A stretch of 55,140 nucleotides of DNA from positions 1-55,140 of the forward strand of contig NZ_QNVT01000036.1 in NCBI RefSeq assembly GCF_003385515.1, given 5' to 3'. The notes below the pieces were generated by a model. That model did no database searches and was not told where the DNA came from. It saw only the letters and a list, made by a program, of their open reading frames with translations. Below are positions 35,261 through 44,248 of the stretch, piece by piece (position 1 is the first letter of the stretch; the number at the start of each line of letters is the position of its first letter). Made by a program: the position numbers and the translations under genes. The DNA is from Chryseobacterium pennae (GTDB taxonomy: Bacteria; Bacteroidota; Bacteroidia; Flavobacteriales; Weeksellaceae).

Positions 35261-35268
35261 TTTTTTAT
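35231..35268 (+). terminator. Terminator-like hairpin after the TonB gene, containing two DnaA boxes
   Basis: TTATCCACAAA (35231-35241) and TTTGTGGATAA (35250-35260) form an 11-bp perfect stem followed by eight T residues. This is a plausible terminator 25 bases past the stop. Each arm also contains the exact DnaA box TTATCCACA. Confidence 0.65.
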
Positions 35269-35342
35269 TGTTAAATTGCTTATTAACAGTATTTTAACTC
35301 AATTTTGATTTTCTCTATCTATCGGGAGCAAAGAAAAAAGTG

Positions 35343-35350
35343 TATTTTTG
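35343..35350 (+). promoter_or_regulatory. -7 box (TATTTTTG) of the parAB operon
   Basis: A perfect TAnnTTTG box 18 bases before the ATG at 35369. It shows that an in-frame TTG at 35348, inside the box, is not the start. Confidence 0.55.
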
Positions 35351-35368
35351 AAACTTAAAGTTCTAATA

Positions 35369-36142
35369 ATGGCAAAAATCATAGGTATTGCTAATCAAAA
35401 AGGTGGGGTAGGAAAAACTACTACCGCTGTAAACTTAGCAGCAGCATTAGGAGTATTGGAAAAGAAAATATTGATCATTGACGCTGACCCTCAGGCCAAT
35501 GCTACATCTGGCTTGGGAGTAGAAGATGTTCAGTATTCCACATATAATCTACTGGAGCATAGTGCAGATACAAGAACCTGTATCAAAAGAACGGCAACGC
35601 CGAATCTGGATATTATTCCATCACACATTGACCTGGTAGCAGCGGAGATCGAATTGGTAGACAAAGAAGATCGTGAATATATGCTGAAAAAGGCTCTGGC
35701 CAGTGTAAGAGATGACTATGATTACATTATCATAGACTGTGCGCCGAGTTTAGGTCTGATTACAGTAAACGCTCTTACCGCAGCAGATTCTGTGATTATC
35801 CCCATTCAATGTGAGTACTTTGCATTAGAAGGACTTGGAAAACTTTTGAATACCGTTAAAAATGTTCAGAAGATCCATAACAAAGATCTTGGAATAGAAG
35901 GTCTTCTTTTAACGATGTATGACAGCCGATTAAGACTGTCTAATCAGGTAGTGGAAGAAGTCAATCTTCACTTTCCGGAAATGGTTTTTGAAACCATCAT
36001 CAGCAGAAATGTAAGATTGAGCGAAGCACCGAGTTTTGGAGAAAGTATCCTGAACTATGATGCAGAAAGTAAAGGGGCTGTTCAGTATATTCAGTTAGCT
36101 GAAGAAGTTCTTTTAAAGAACGAAAACTTAATAAAGAATTAA
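35369..36142 (+). CDS. parA: Chromosome partitioning ATPase ParA (Soj)
   Basis: ATP-dependent DNA-binding switch that moves ParB-parS complexes and segregates origins. The 257-aa protein has the deviant Walker A KGGVGKTT at 11-18, IIDADPQANATSGLG at 38-52, and Walker B DYIIIDCAPSLGL near 115-127. The length is typical of chromosomal Soj proteins. parB starts 70 bp downstream, after a short repeat. Confidence 0.95.
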   Translation: MAKIIGIANQKGGVGKTTTAVNLAAALGVLEKKILIIDADPQANATSGLGVEDVQYSTYNLLEHSADTRTCIKRTATPNLDIIPSHIDLVAAEIELVDKEDREYMLKKALASVRDDYDYIIIDCAPSLGLITVNALTAADSVIIPIQCEYFALEGLGKLLNTVKNVQKIHNKDLGIEGLLLTMYDSRLRLSNQVVEEVNLHFPEMVFETIISRNVRLSEAPSFGESILNYDAESKGAVQYIQLAEEVLLKNENLIKN

Positions 36143-36212
36143 ATTTAATAATAAATGGCCAATAGGTGAGAGGTAATCATCACTTAGCAAACATCATTTA
36201 TCAATTATATCT
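36143..36212. repeat. Degenerate repeat between parA and parB
   Basis: The gap contains AATAGGTGAGAGGTAATCATCAC and CATCATTTATCAATT. These words resemble those in the gaps at 3.2 and 38.5 kb, but the inverted arms are poorly matched here. Confidence 0.35.
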
Positions 36213-37103
36213 ATGAAGGACAAAAAAAGAGCTATGGGACGCGGCTTGGGCGCCATTTTAAGTGCAGAATCCAAAGCAACTGTCAATTCCGCTACAGATG
36301 AGGGAGCAGATAAGTTTGTGGGAAATATTGTAGAAGTTGCGCTTGAAGATATATATCCGAACCCGACGCAGCCGAGAACTTATTTTGATGAAAAAGCATT
36401 AGAAGAATTAGCACAGTCTATTAAAAACTTAGGGATAATCCAGCCGATTACGTTAAGAAAAGACGGTGAGAAATTCGAGATCATATCAGGGGAAAGACGT
36501 TACAGAGCAAGTAAAATTGCAGGTTTAGCGACTGTTCCTGCGTATATTCGTTTGGTAAACGATCAGGAGCTTCTTGAGATGGCTCTTGTAGAAAATATCC
36601 AGAGAGAAGATCTTGATGCCATCGAAATTGCCCTTACTTATCACAGGCTTTTGGAGGAGATCGGTCTGACTCAGGAAAACCTGAGCCAGAGAATAGGGAA
36701 AGATAGAAGTACTATTACCAATTCAATCAGATTGTTAAGGTTGAATCCGGATATCCAGAATGCTATCAGAAGTGGTGAGATTTCCGCTGGACACGGCAGA
36801 GCGATCATCAGTCTGGAAAGTGAAGAAGATCAGCAGGTTTTGTTTGATCTGATCATTAAAGAAAAATTGAATGTGCGTCAGGCTGAACAGGCTGCCGCTG
36901 CATTGAAAAATCCAAAATCTCAGGCTGCTAAAAAAGTAAATGCCGAGTTATCCAATAACTATAAAAGAGCCCAGAAGACCATCGCTGACATCCTGGATGT
37001 AAAAGTGGAGATCAAGGCTTCTGGAAATGGTAAAAAAGGTAAGATTGTTCTGGACTTCAAAAATGAAGAAGAGCTGGAATATATTTTATCCCATATTAAA
37101 TAA
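36213..37103 (+). CDS. parB: Chromosome partitioning protein ParB
   Basis: CTPase that loads on parS sites and forms the segregation complex. The 296-aa protein starts KKRAMGRGLGAIL and has IYPNPTQPRTYF. The CTP-binding box GERRYRA is near 95-101, and ENIQREDL plus an HTH core (LTQENLSQRIGKDRSTITNS) follow near 125-170. The dimerisation tail is DILDVKVEIKASGNGKKGKIV. It directly abuts the DUF5683 gene. Confidence 0.95.
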   Translation: MKDKKRAMGRGLGAILSAESKATVNSATDEGADKFVGNIVEVALEDIYPNPTQPRTYFDEKALEELAQSIKNLGIIQPITLRKDGEKFEIISGERRYRASKIAGLATVPAYIRLVNDQELLEMALVENIQREDLDAIEIALTYHRLLEEIGLTQENLSQRIGKDRSTITNSIRLLRLNPDIQNAIRSGEISAGHGRAIISLESEEDQQVLFDLIIKEKLNVRQAEQAAAALKNPKSQAAKKVNAELSNNYKRAQKTIADILDVKVEIKASGNGKKGKIVLDFKNEEELEYILSHIK

Positions 37104-37745
37104 ATGAAGAAAATATTTTTCACATTTTTCTTGTGTATTGCTGTATTAGCTTACTCACAAGTTGCGCCTATTGATACTGTTCGGGTACAGACACCTCCGA
37201 AAGAGGAATTTCGTTTGACGAAACCTGCTACCAAAACAGAAGCCAAGATCATTGAAGATCTTGAAAAAGCCAATGGGCCTACCAGAAAAACAATAAAGCT
37301 TAATCCAACCAAAGCAGGACTGTATTCTGCAGTATTGCCGGGATTAGGCCAGTTTTATAATAAAAAATACTGGAAAATTCCAATTGTTTGGGGAGCTGTT
37401 GGAGCGGGAGTAGGTATTGCTGTATGGAATGATAATCAATACAGAAAATACCGCGAATATTATGTAGCCAAATTAAACGGGACACCTAATGAATTTGTGG
37501 ATGCCCGCCCGTGGTTAGACAAGAAAGCCTTAGGGAATGCTCAGGACAGGGCAAAAAGACAAAGAGATTATGCGATTGCCATTACAGGATTGATCTATAT
37601 TTTAAATATTGTAGATGCAGTAGTGGATGCCCATCTTTATGAGAGCCGCCATGATCCTGATTTAACCTTTAAGCCTTCAATGATCCAGGATCAATATGGT
37701 TTTGATACACCTAAAACAGGATTCGCTCTAAGTTATAGATTTTAA
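37104..37745 (+). CDS. DUF5683 family protein
   Basis: A 213-aa envelope protein with signal peptide (IFFTFFLCIAVLAYSQ) and the DUF5683 core AGLYSAVLPGLGQFYNKKYWKIP at about 68-90, followed by two hydrophobic segments. Function is unknown. The stop of parB is immediately followed by this ATG, a parB-DUF5683 pairing I recall in many flavobacteria. Confidence 0.82.
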   Translation: MKKIFFTFFLCIAVLAYSQVAPIDTVRVQTPPKEEFRLTKPATKTEAKIIEDLEKANGPTRKTIKLNPTKAGLYSAVLPGLGQFYNKKYWKIPIVWGAVGAGVGIAVWNDNQYRKYREYYVAKLNGTPNEFVDARPWLDKKALGNAQDRAKRQRDYAIAITGLIYILNIVDAVVDAHLYESRHDPDLTFKPSMIQDQYGFDTPKTGFALSYRF

Positions 37746-37803
37746 TAGACAATACATACAAAAGCCGAAAGGTTGAATGTAACAATAAAATAAAAAAGAT
37801 TAC

Positions 37804-38505
37804 ATGAAAATAGCATTAGTTGGTTATGGTAAAATGGGTAAAATCATTGATGAGATCGCACAGAAAAGAGGTCATGAAGTGGTTGCCCGACTGAAGGAAA
37901 CCCCAACTGCTGAAAATCTGAACAATCCGGATGTTGTTATTGAATTTTCTTTACCGGAAGTTGCCTATGATAACATCAAAGCTTGTCTTGAAAATAAGAT
38001 CCCTGTAATCTGTGGAACAACAGGCTGGCTGGAGAAAAAAGATGAAATAGAAAAACTTGCTGTAGACAACAATACAGCCTTTTTATATGGTTCTAATTTT
38101 AGTTTAGGCGTTAATTTATTCTTTGCTCTAAATGAAAAATTAGCTGATCTGATGAAGAATGTAAATGAATATTCTTGTCAGCTGGAAGAAATTCACCACA
38201 TCCATAAAAAAGATGCCCCAAGCGGAACTGCAATCTCTATTGCAGAAGGAATCATTCATAATAATCCGAAATTTGAAGCTTGGAAACTGGAAGAAACAGA
38301 AGGTAAACAGCTTGGAATTTTCGCCGTTCGTGAAGATGAAGTTCCGGGAACTCACAGCGTTTACTACAGAAGTGAAGTGGATGAAATTGAGATCAAACAT
38401 ACTGCATTCAACCGAAATGGATTTGCATTAGGAGCAGTAGTCGCTGCCGAATGGATCAAAGATAAAAAAGGAAACTTCGGAATGAAGGACGTTTTAGGGC
38501 TTTAA
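37804..38505 (+). CDS. dapB: 4-hydroxy-tetrahydrodipicolinate reductase
   Basis: NAD(P)H-dependent step of diaminopimelate/lysine synthesis. The 233-aa protein has the Rossmann start IALVGYGKMGKII, PVICGTTGW near 75-83, and the catalytic signature EIHHIHKKDAPSGTA at about 128-142. It lies in the parAB-DUF5683-dapB-lepB neighbourhood. Confidence 0.95.
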   Translation: MKIALVGYGKMGKIIDEIAQKRGHEVVARLKETPTAENLNNPDVVIEFSLPEVAYDNIKACLENKIPVICGTTGWLEKKDEIEKLAVDNNTAFLYGSNFSLGVNLFFALNEKLADLMKNVNEYSCQLEEIHHIHKKDAPSGTAISIAEGIIHNNPKFEAWKLEETEGKQLGIFAVREDEVPGTHSVYYRSEVDEIEIKHTAFNRNGFALGAVVAAEWIKDKKGNFGMKDVLGL

Positions 38506-38540
38506 TTGTAACAAATTCTGTAAATTGCAGACCAATATGA

Positions 38541-38593
38541 AAATGATGAATAGTAAATAGCAGCGTGCTGTAATCGTTTATTACTCATCATTT
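38541..38593. repeat. Intergenic palindrome between dapB and lepB
   Basis: AAATGATGAATAGTAAATAG and GTTTATTACTCATCATTT are imperfect inverted arms around CAGCGTGCTGTAATC. The words resemble those at 3.2 kb. Confidence 0.6.
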
Positions 38594-38628
38594 ATCATTT
38601 ATATATTTAGAACAGGCACAAAAAAATT

Positions 38629-40278
38629 ATGAATTATTTTTTAACTTATACAGTGTATGTCCTCATTTTATCTGTATTGATGGGGATTTCAACTTGGAAG
38701 TTGTTCAAGAAAATGGGCTATAGCCCTTTATTTGCATTTATACCTTTTTATAACTATTTCATTATCCTGAAAGAAACAAAACATCCGAAATGGTGGGCAA
38801 TCCTTTCCTATCTTCCGATTGTAGGACCTATCATGATGTCTGTTTTCCATCTTTATTTAGTAAAGAAATTCGGGAAAACCCTTTTCAAGGATCAGATTCT
38901 TACTGTAATCCTTCCGTTCATTTATATGGCAACAATCAACTATTCCAAAGAAGTAGAATTAGAAGATGAAAATGCCAATGAGCTGTTTCTTACCGATGAA
39001 GAAAAAGAAGCAAAAAAGAAAGATACATTTTTGGGTTCTATTACGTTTGCAGTAGTATTTGCAACTATTATTCACGTTTTTGTAACGCAGCCGTTCGGGA
39101 TTCCTACAGGTTCCATGGAGAGAACACTATTGGTAGGAGACTTCCTTTTCGTAAACAAATGGAGCTACGGATACAGACTTCCGATGCGTCCTGTAGCAAT
39201 ACCTTTCCTTCAGGGAACGATCATGGATACCGGACAGAAAGGAAACCCAAAAGATGATCCGAAATCCTATGTAGACGGAGTAAAATTACCTTATACAAGA
39301 ATATTACAGTTCAGTAAACCTCAGAAAAATGATGTAGTTGTTTTCAACTATCCTCAGGATTCTGTTCATACAGCAATCGACAGAAAAGACCCTTATGTAA
39401 AAAGATGTGTGGCTACAGCCGGAGATACTTTTGAAATGAGAGCCGGAAGACTTTTTGTAAACGGAAAGCCGGAAACTGTTTTGGGAGATCAGGAAGTACA
39501 GCACAGATATATTGTGACTACTGATAGCCAGTTAGATATTCCTACACTATATAAAGCTTACGGGTTTTTACCGGTAGTAGAACAGCAGCAGAATAACGGA
39601 GGATTTATTTATGCTTTTCAGGGTCTTACAGATAAAACGGCTAAAGATATTAAAGGACTTCCTCACGTAACTGATATAACGGAAGATGTTTCCGTAAAAG
39701 GAGAAGCAGCAATAGCTTACAGAGATGAAGCCAGAACAAAAATCGATACTACACAGTCTATTTTCCCGGTTAACAAACCTTGGAATCAAGACTGGTACGG
39801 ACCGGTAAGAATTCCTAAGAAAGGAGATGTGGTAGCAATCAACAATGAAACCCTTCCAATGTTCCAGTGGATTATTTCTGAATATGAGCATAACAGCTTA
39901 GAAAAGAAGAACGGAAAGATCTTTATCAATGGTAAAGAAGCTAATCAATATACTATTCAACAAGATTATTATATGATGGTGGGGGATAACAGAGATGCTT
40001 CATTAGATGCAAGATTCTTTGGCTTCGTTCCGGAAGAAAATATTGTCGGAAAGCCGATGTTTACATGGATGAGTGTTCAGGGAGCTTTTGCTGACAGCAG
40101 CTCCAGCTATCAGGCGCCATTCAAGATCCGTTGGGACAGAATGTTTAAAGCAACCAATACAGGAGAAGCTAATAAAACTTCATACTGGTGGATTGCTGCA
40201 ATGATTTTAATATTATTCTTCGGTTGGGAATATTTTGTGAAATTATTCAAAAAGAATAAGACAGAAGACGAGTTATAA
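38629..40278 (+). CDS. lepB: Signal peptidase I, long Bacteroidota form
   Basis: Removes Sec signal peptides at the periplasmic face. The 549-aa protein opens with about three membrane segments in a DUF5684-like extension (1-105). The peptidase helix is at about 137-152 and the catalytic dyad Ser162 (IPTGSMERTL) and Lys258 (DPYVKRCVATAGD) follow. A large insertion (about 280-420) separates these from box E, GDNRDASLDARFFGFV. A final membrane helix (WWIAAMILILFFGWEYFV) closes the protein. It is roughly twice the length of Gram-positive SipS-type enzymes but usual for this phylum by memory. Confidence 0.93.
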   Translation: MNYFLTYTVYVLILSVLMGISTWKLFKKMGYSPLFAFIPFYNYFIILKETKHPKWWAILSYLPIVGPIMMSVFHLYLVKKFGKTLFKDQILTVILPFIYMATINYSKEVELEDENANELFLTDEEKEAKKKDTFLGSITFAVVFATIIHVFVTQPFGIPTGSMERTLLVGDFLFVNKWSYGYRLPMRPVAIPFLQGTIMDTGQKGNPKDDPKSYVDGVKLPYTRILQFSKPQKNDVVVFNYPQDSVHTAIDRKDPYVKRCVATAGDTFEMRAGRLFVNGKPETVLGDQEVQHRYIVTTDSQLDIPTLYKAYGFLPVVEQQQNNGGFIYAFQGLTDKTAKDIKGLPHVTDITEDVSVKGEAAIAYRDEARTKIDTTQSIFPVNKPWNQDWYGPVRIPKKGDVVAINNETLPMFQWIISEYEHNSLEKKNGKIFINGKEANQYTIQQDYYMMVGDNRDASLDARFFGFVPEENIVGKPMFTWMSVQGAFADSSSSYQAPFKIRWDRMFKATNTGEANKTSYWWIAAMILILFFGWEYFVKLFKKNKTEDEL

Positions 40279-40299
40279 ATAAAATTAAACTTAAAATAG

Positions 40300-40330
40300 A
40301 ATGAAGTATTTGAAAAAATACTTCATTTTT
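40300..40330 (+). terminator. Terminator after lepB
   Basis: ATGAAGTATTT and AAATACTTCAT form an 11-bp perfect stem around GAAA, followed by TTTTTG. It ends 6 bases before the next ATG. Confidence 0.8.
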
Positions 40331-40335
40331 GTATT

Positions 40336-40953
40336 ATGAATATGAAGAATGTTTTATTACCGGTATTTTATATGCCACCGGTTTCATGGTTTTCAGTGTT
40401 TTTAGATCCTGAAAATGAAGTTGTTTTTGAACAGTTCGAAAACTTTCCGAAGCAGACCTATAGAAATAGAGCTAATATTTATGGAGCGAATGGGAAATTA
40501 TCTCTGATCATTCCTATCAATCATAACGGGAAAAGAGAGATGAAAGATATAGAACTTTCTTACAGAGAAGATTGGAGAGGTCTCCACTGGAAGTCAATCA
40601 AAACCGCTTATCAGAGCTCTCCTTACTTCGAATACTATGAAGATAAGTTCAGGAAAATTTTTGATCTTAAAGAAAAGTTTCTTTTGGACTTTAACCTTAA
40701 AGGGTTAGAAGTTATCCAACAGATATTGAAAACAGAAAAGGCACACTCTTTGAATGAAGAATATATCAAAAATCCAGAAGGAATCAGTTTCAGAGAAAAG
40801 TTTTCTGCAAAACTTCCTTCAGAATTTGAAATGGAAAGCTATTATCAGACCTTCTCAGACAAATTAGGATTTTTAGAAGATTTATCGGTTCTGGATCTTA
40901 TCTGTAACAAAGGCCCTGAATCGCTTGTTTACATAAAAAATATAAAATATTAA
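40336..40953 (+). CDS. WbqC family protein
   Basis: A 205-aa soluble protein of the WbqC/WbmP-like family, known from glycan loci but of uncertain chemistry. Family blocks: LPVFYMPPVSWFSVFL at the start, NFPKQTYRNRANIYGANG near 36-53, and LIIPI with LSYREDWRGLHWKSIKTAYQ. No glycan cluster adjoins it. The start is one of two close ATGs (40336 and 40342). Confidence 0.82.
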   Translation: MNMKNVLLPVFYMPPVSWFSVFLDPENEVVFEQFENFPKQTYRNRANIYGANGKLSLIIPINHNGKREMKDIELSYREDWRGLHWKSIKTAYQSSPYFEYYEDKFRKIFDLKEKFLLDFNLKGLEVIQQILKTEKAHSLNEEYIKNPEGISFREKFSAKLPSEFEMESYYQTFSDKLGFLEDLSVLDLICNKGPESLVYIKNIKY

Positions 40954-41033
40954 TATGCGATCGTCACTGTCGGATTTTTATTGAAAATAAAACACATGAC
41001 GACTGTATATGACTTTAAAACAAATATCAATAT

Positions 41034-42707
41034 ATGAAAAAGGTATTATTAGCTGCAGTTTTTTTGACCGGTTTTGGATTCTCCTTTGCACAGGAGTCAA
41101 AAGCTAAAAGTATTGACCCGAATGAAGATAAAAACCTGATGATGTGGTATCATAAGGATTTTGCAACTTCAAAAACTTATGGAGTGAATACAGAAAATGC
41201 ATATAAATATCTGGAATCAAAAGGTTTAAAGCCTAAAACAGTAATCGTTGGAGTTTTAGACAGTGGAGTACAGGTAGATCACCCGGGATTGGTGAAAAAC
41301 ATGTGGACCAACCCTAATGAAATCCCTGGAAACGGTAAAGATGATGATGGAAACGGATATATCGATGATATTCACGGATGGAATTTCATTGGAGGAAAGA
41401 ATGGGGATGTTGATATCGATAATATGGAAGTAACAAGAGTTGTTGCCAAATATAAACCCGTTTTTGAAGGTGATGATTCTGCAAAGAATAAAGCTAATCA
41501 GGCTAAAATGCCGGAAGACTTTGAAATGTATATGAAAGCTAAAGACCTTTTCACAAAGAAAAGTGTTGAAGCTCAGCAGAATTTCAGAACATATTCCATG
41601 ATAAATGAGCTGATTCCTAATATGGTAAAGCTATTGGCAGGAAAGCCAGTGACAACAGAAACTATTTCAGCCATTAAGAAACCTACAGATCAAAAGGAAG
41701 CAATCGCTCTGGAGGTCTTGGGTAATATCTCTCAAAGTCCGGATTTTAAAGGAAAGTCCTCTGCAGAATTTGAGACCAGAATGAAAAAGGATATGAAAGA
41801 GGCTATCGATCATTTTGCACCAGCAGCAAAACAATATGATCTTTCATATGACCCAAGAAAAGAAATTGTAGGAGATAACTATGATGACTATTCTGAAAAA
41901 AACTATGGAAACAACCATTACGAAGGGCCTGATGCAGAACATGGAACCCACGTATCCGGAATCATTGCAGGGCTTCCACAAGGGAAGGAAATACAGCACG
42001 GTATTGCTTCAAGAGTTGCTAAAATTATGACGGTAAGAGCTGTACCTAATGGAGATGAAAGAGATAAAGACGTTGCCAATGCAATCAGATATGCTGTAGA
42101 TAATGGTGCTAAAATCCTGAACATGAGTTTTGGTAAACCTGTTTCCCCAGGTAAAAATGTAGTTTGGGATGCTTTCAAATATGCTGAAGATAAAGGCGTT
42201 CTTTTAGTAAAAGCAGCAGGTAACGAAAATGAAGACGTAGCAGAACATCTGGCGTATCCTACCAACTACAAGAATGTTAATGATGAAAAACCATTTGTGA
42301 ATAACGTGGTCGTAGTAGGAGCGAGTACCAATGATAATAATGCCCTTAGAGCTAATTTCTCCAATTTCAATAAGAAAATGGTGGATGTTTTTGCTCCCGG
42401 AGAAAGAATCTACTCAACCGTTAAAGGAAGTAAATACGAATATTTAGATGGAACATCTATGGCATCTCCGGTAGTATCAGGAGCTGCAGCAGTTCTGTTA
42501 GCGTATATGCCGAATCTTAAACCTGATCAGATCATTGAATCATTGAAAAAATCAAGCAATCTGAGCTCAGCGAACGGTTTTACAGATTTCTCTGCAGCAG
42601 GAGGAGTTATAGACGTGAAAAAAGCAGCTGAATATGCTTATAATAACTTCTATAACGGAAGTAAAACTCCTGTTGTTAAAAAAGCAACTAAAGCTGTTAA
42701 AAAATAA
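41034..42707 (+). CDS. S8 family serine peptidase (subtilase), secreted
   Basis: Secreted or periplasmic subtilisin-like protease, 557 aa. A Sec signal (LLAAVFLTGFGFSFAQ) is followed by the catalytic triad Asp76 (GVLDSGVQVDHPG), His303 (EHGTHVSGIIAG) and Ser475 (DGTSMASPVVSG), plus the oxyanion Asn in KAAGNENED. An insertion of about 200 residues lies between Asp and His, a known arrangement in Bacteroidota subtilases. No T9SS sorting domain is seen at the C-terminus, which ends in a short Lys-rich tail. Confidence 0.92.
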   Translation: MKKVLLAAVFLTGFGFSFAQESKAKSIDPNEDKNLMMWYHKDFATSKTYGVNTENAYKYLESKGLKPKTVIVGVLDSGVQVDHPGLVKNMWTNPNEIPGNGKDDDGNGYIDDIHGWNFIGGKNGDVDIDNMEVTRVVAKYKPVFEGDDSAKNKANQAKMPEDFEMYMKAKDLFTKKSVEAQQNFRTYSMINELIPNMVKLLAGKPVTTETISAIKKPTDQKEAIALEVLGNISQSPDFKGKSSAEFETRMKKDMKEAIDHFAPAAKQYDLSYDPRKEIVGDNYDDYSEKNYGNNHYEGPDAEHGTHVSGIIAGLPQGKEIQHGIASRVAKIMTVRAVPNGDERDKDVANAIRYAVDNGAKILNMSFGKPVSPGKNVVWDAFKYAEDKGVLLVKAAGNENEDVAEHLAYPTNYKNVNDEKPFVNNVVVVGASTNDNNALRANFSNFNKKMVDVFAPGERIYSTVKGSKYEYLDGTSMASPVVSGAAAVLLAYMPNLKPDQIIESLKKSSNLSSANGFTDFSAAGGVIDVKKAAEYAYNNFYNGSKTPVVKKATKAVKK

Positions 42708-42839
42708 TTATTTATAAATGATTATGATATCCATTTTATAAATGAAGCACTTGGAAATATCAGGAATAAACCGCCATACAGTGCAGTTTTGTTTTCTTTA
42801 AAAAAAATGTTAAAATATTCATTTTTAAATAGCTAATAA

Positions 42840-42866
42840 AAAAGTCCGAAATTTTTCGGACTTTTT
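42840..42866 (+). terminator. Terminator upstream of the lipocalin gene
   Basis: AAAGTCCGAAA and TTTCGGACTTT form a strong stem with a T run. It is 130 bases after the peptidase stop. The rest of 42708-42933 holds no gene. Confidence 0.8.
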
Positions 42867-42933
42867 TATTTTTTAAATACAATTTTGGCACGGTTTTTTG
42901 TAACTTTATTGTAACAAAATAATAAACAACAAA

Positions 42934-43425
42934 ATGAAAAAGTTACTACTTGCAGGGATGTTAGGAACATCACTTTTTGCAGTGTCTTGTTCCTCTGTGA
43001 ATAACGCAGCTACATCTCAGAATCAAAAGGCTGAGTTTCTTAAATTAAAAGGAGACTGGCAGATTGTGAGCATAGACTACGATAAAGGGTATAAAATTAA
43101 GCCTTTTGACGAAGGGGCAGATGCACAGTGTTTCGTAGGAAGCCACTGGAGATTGATCCCTAATAACTGGACAGGTGCTTACACTCTGAACGGAGGAGGA
43201 AGCTGTCCGGCCATTACACAGCCTATCAAGTTTGAAATCAAGAATGGTGATACATTTATGTTTAAAAAAGTTCTTGCAGGTACAAAAGCAAAACAGAATA
43301 TTGCAGGATATACTTTATCGGTAATCAACCAAAGTACAGATCAGTTTTCTCTTCAGCAAGACGTTCCGTTTGAAGGTGGAAGTGTAAAAGTTGTTTACAA
43401 CTTCGAAAGAACCGGAATGAAATAA
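42934..43425 (+). CDS. Lipocalin-family lipoprotein
   Basis: A 163-aa lipoprotein: signal LLAGMLGTSLFAVSC with lipobox Cys19, then one lipocalin-like beta domain. The block LKGDWQIVSIDY at about 38-49 is the usual GxW motif of the first strand, and HWRLIPNNWTGAYTL follows. It may bind a small hydrophobic ligand at the outer membrane. It is 25 bp before the OmpA-like lipoprotein gene and probably co-transcribed. Confidence 0.75.
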   Translation: MKKLLLAGMLGTSLFAVSCSSVNNAATSQNQKAEFLKLKGDWQIVSIDYDKGYKIKPFDEGADAQCFVGSHWRLIPNNWTGAYTLNGGGSCPAITQPIKFEIKNGDTFMFKKVLAGTKAKQNIAGYTLSVINQSTDQFSLQQDVPFEGGSVKVVYNFERTGMK

Positions 43426-43450
43426 TTGAATAACATAAAAGATAAAAAAA

Positions 43451-44140
43451 ATGAAATTTACTAAAACATACGTAGGAGCTCTTTTCTTGTCATCAGCATT
43501 ATTACTGACAAGTTGTGAAGCCGTTCAGAATTCAAATAACCAACAAAGAGGTACAGCTGTAGGAGTTGCTTCAGGAGCTGTATTAGGAGGTATCCTTGGA
43601 AACAATGTAGGAAGAGGTGGAAATGGTGCTATTGGTGCTGTACTAGGTGGTATTATCGGTGGTGTTGCAGGTAACGTTATCGGTAACAAAATGGATAAGC
43701 AGGCAAAAGATATTAAAGAAACTTTACCAGGTGCTCAGGTAGAAAGAGTAGGAGACGGTATCAAAGTAACGATGAATGAAAGTATCGTAAACTTTGCTTT
43801 CGATTCTTCAAATCTTACTTCTGTTGCACAAAATAACTTAGATAAATTAGCTAAAGTATTGGTTGATAATCCGGATACTAATATCAATATCTATGGTCAC
43901 ACAGACAGCGTAGGTAAAGATGCGTACAACGTAGGACTTTCTCAAAGAAGAGCAGATGCTGTAAAAGCTTATTTAGTAGGAAAAGGATTAGCAGGAAGCA
44001 GAATGTTCACAAAAGGTGAAGGTAAAAATATGCCGGTTGCCAGCAATGACACAGACGAAGGAAGAGCTAAAAACAGAAGAGTTGAATTCGCTATTACTGC
44101 AAATGAAAAAATGATTAACGATGCCAAACAAGGGCAGTAA
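43451..44140 (+). CDS. OmpA-family lipoprotein with glycine-zipper segment
   Basis: Links the outer membrane to peptidoglycan. The 229-aa protein has a lipoprotein signal (LFLSSALLLTSC, Cys22). A glycine-zipper stretch at about 38-80 includes AVGVASGAVLGGILGNNVG. The OmpA domain from about 108 shows FAFDSSNLT, NIYGHTDSVGKDAYNVGLSQ and the peptidoglycan-binding Arg in GRAKNRRVE. The architecture matches YiaD/OmpA lipoproteins. Confidence 0.92.
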   Translation: MKFTKTYVGALFLSSALLLTSCEAVQNSNNQQRGTAVGVASGAVLGGILGNNVGRGGNGAIGAVLGGIIGGVAGNVIGNKMDKQAKDIKETLPGAQVERVGDGIKVTMNESIVNFAFDSSNLTSVAQNNLDKLAKVLVDNPDTNINIYGHTDSVGKDAYNVGLSQRRADAVKAYLVGKGLAGSRMFTKGEGKNMPVASNDTDEGRAKNRRVEFAITANEKMINDAKQGQ

Positions 44141-44167
44141 TTAATTTAACATATAAATATTTTCGTA

Positions 44168-44193
44168 AAAGACCGCTCCGGCGGTTTTTTTTG
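44168..44193 (+). terminator. Terminator after the OmpA-like gene
   Basis: ACCGC and GCGGT flank TCCG and are followed by eight T residues. Confidence 0.7.
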
Positions 44194-44223
44194 TATTTTT
44201 ATGGCTGTCAATTTTGAATTTAT

Positions 44224-44231
44224 TATTTTTG
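44224..44231 (+). promoter_or_regulatory. -7 box (TATTTTTG) of the DprE-type operon
   Basis: A perfect TAnnTTTG match 17 bases before the ATG at 44249. No -33 TTTG is found at 19-21 bases. Confidence 0.45.
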
Positions 44232-44248
44232 TAATCGAAATAACATAA

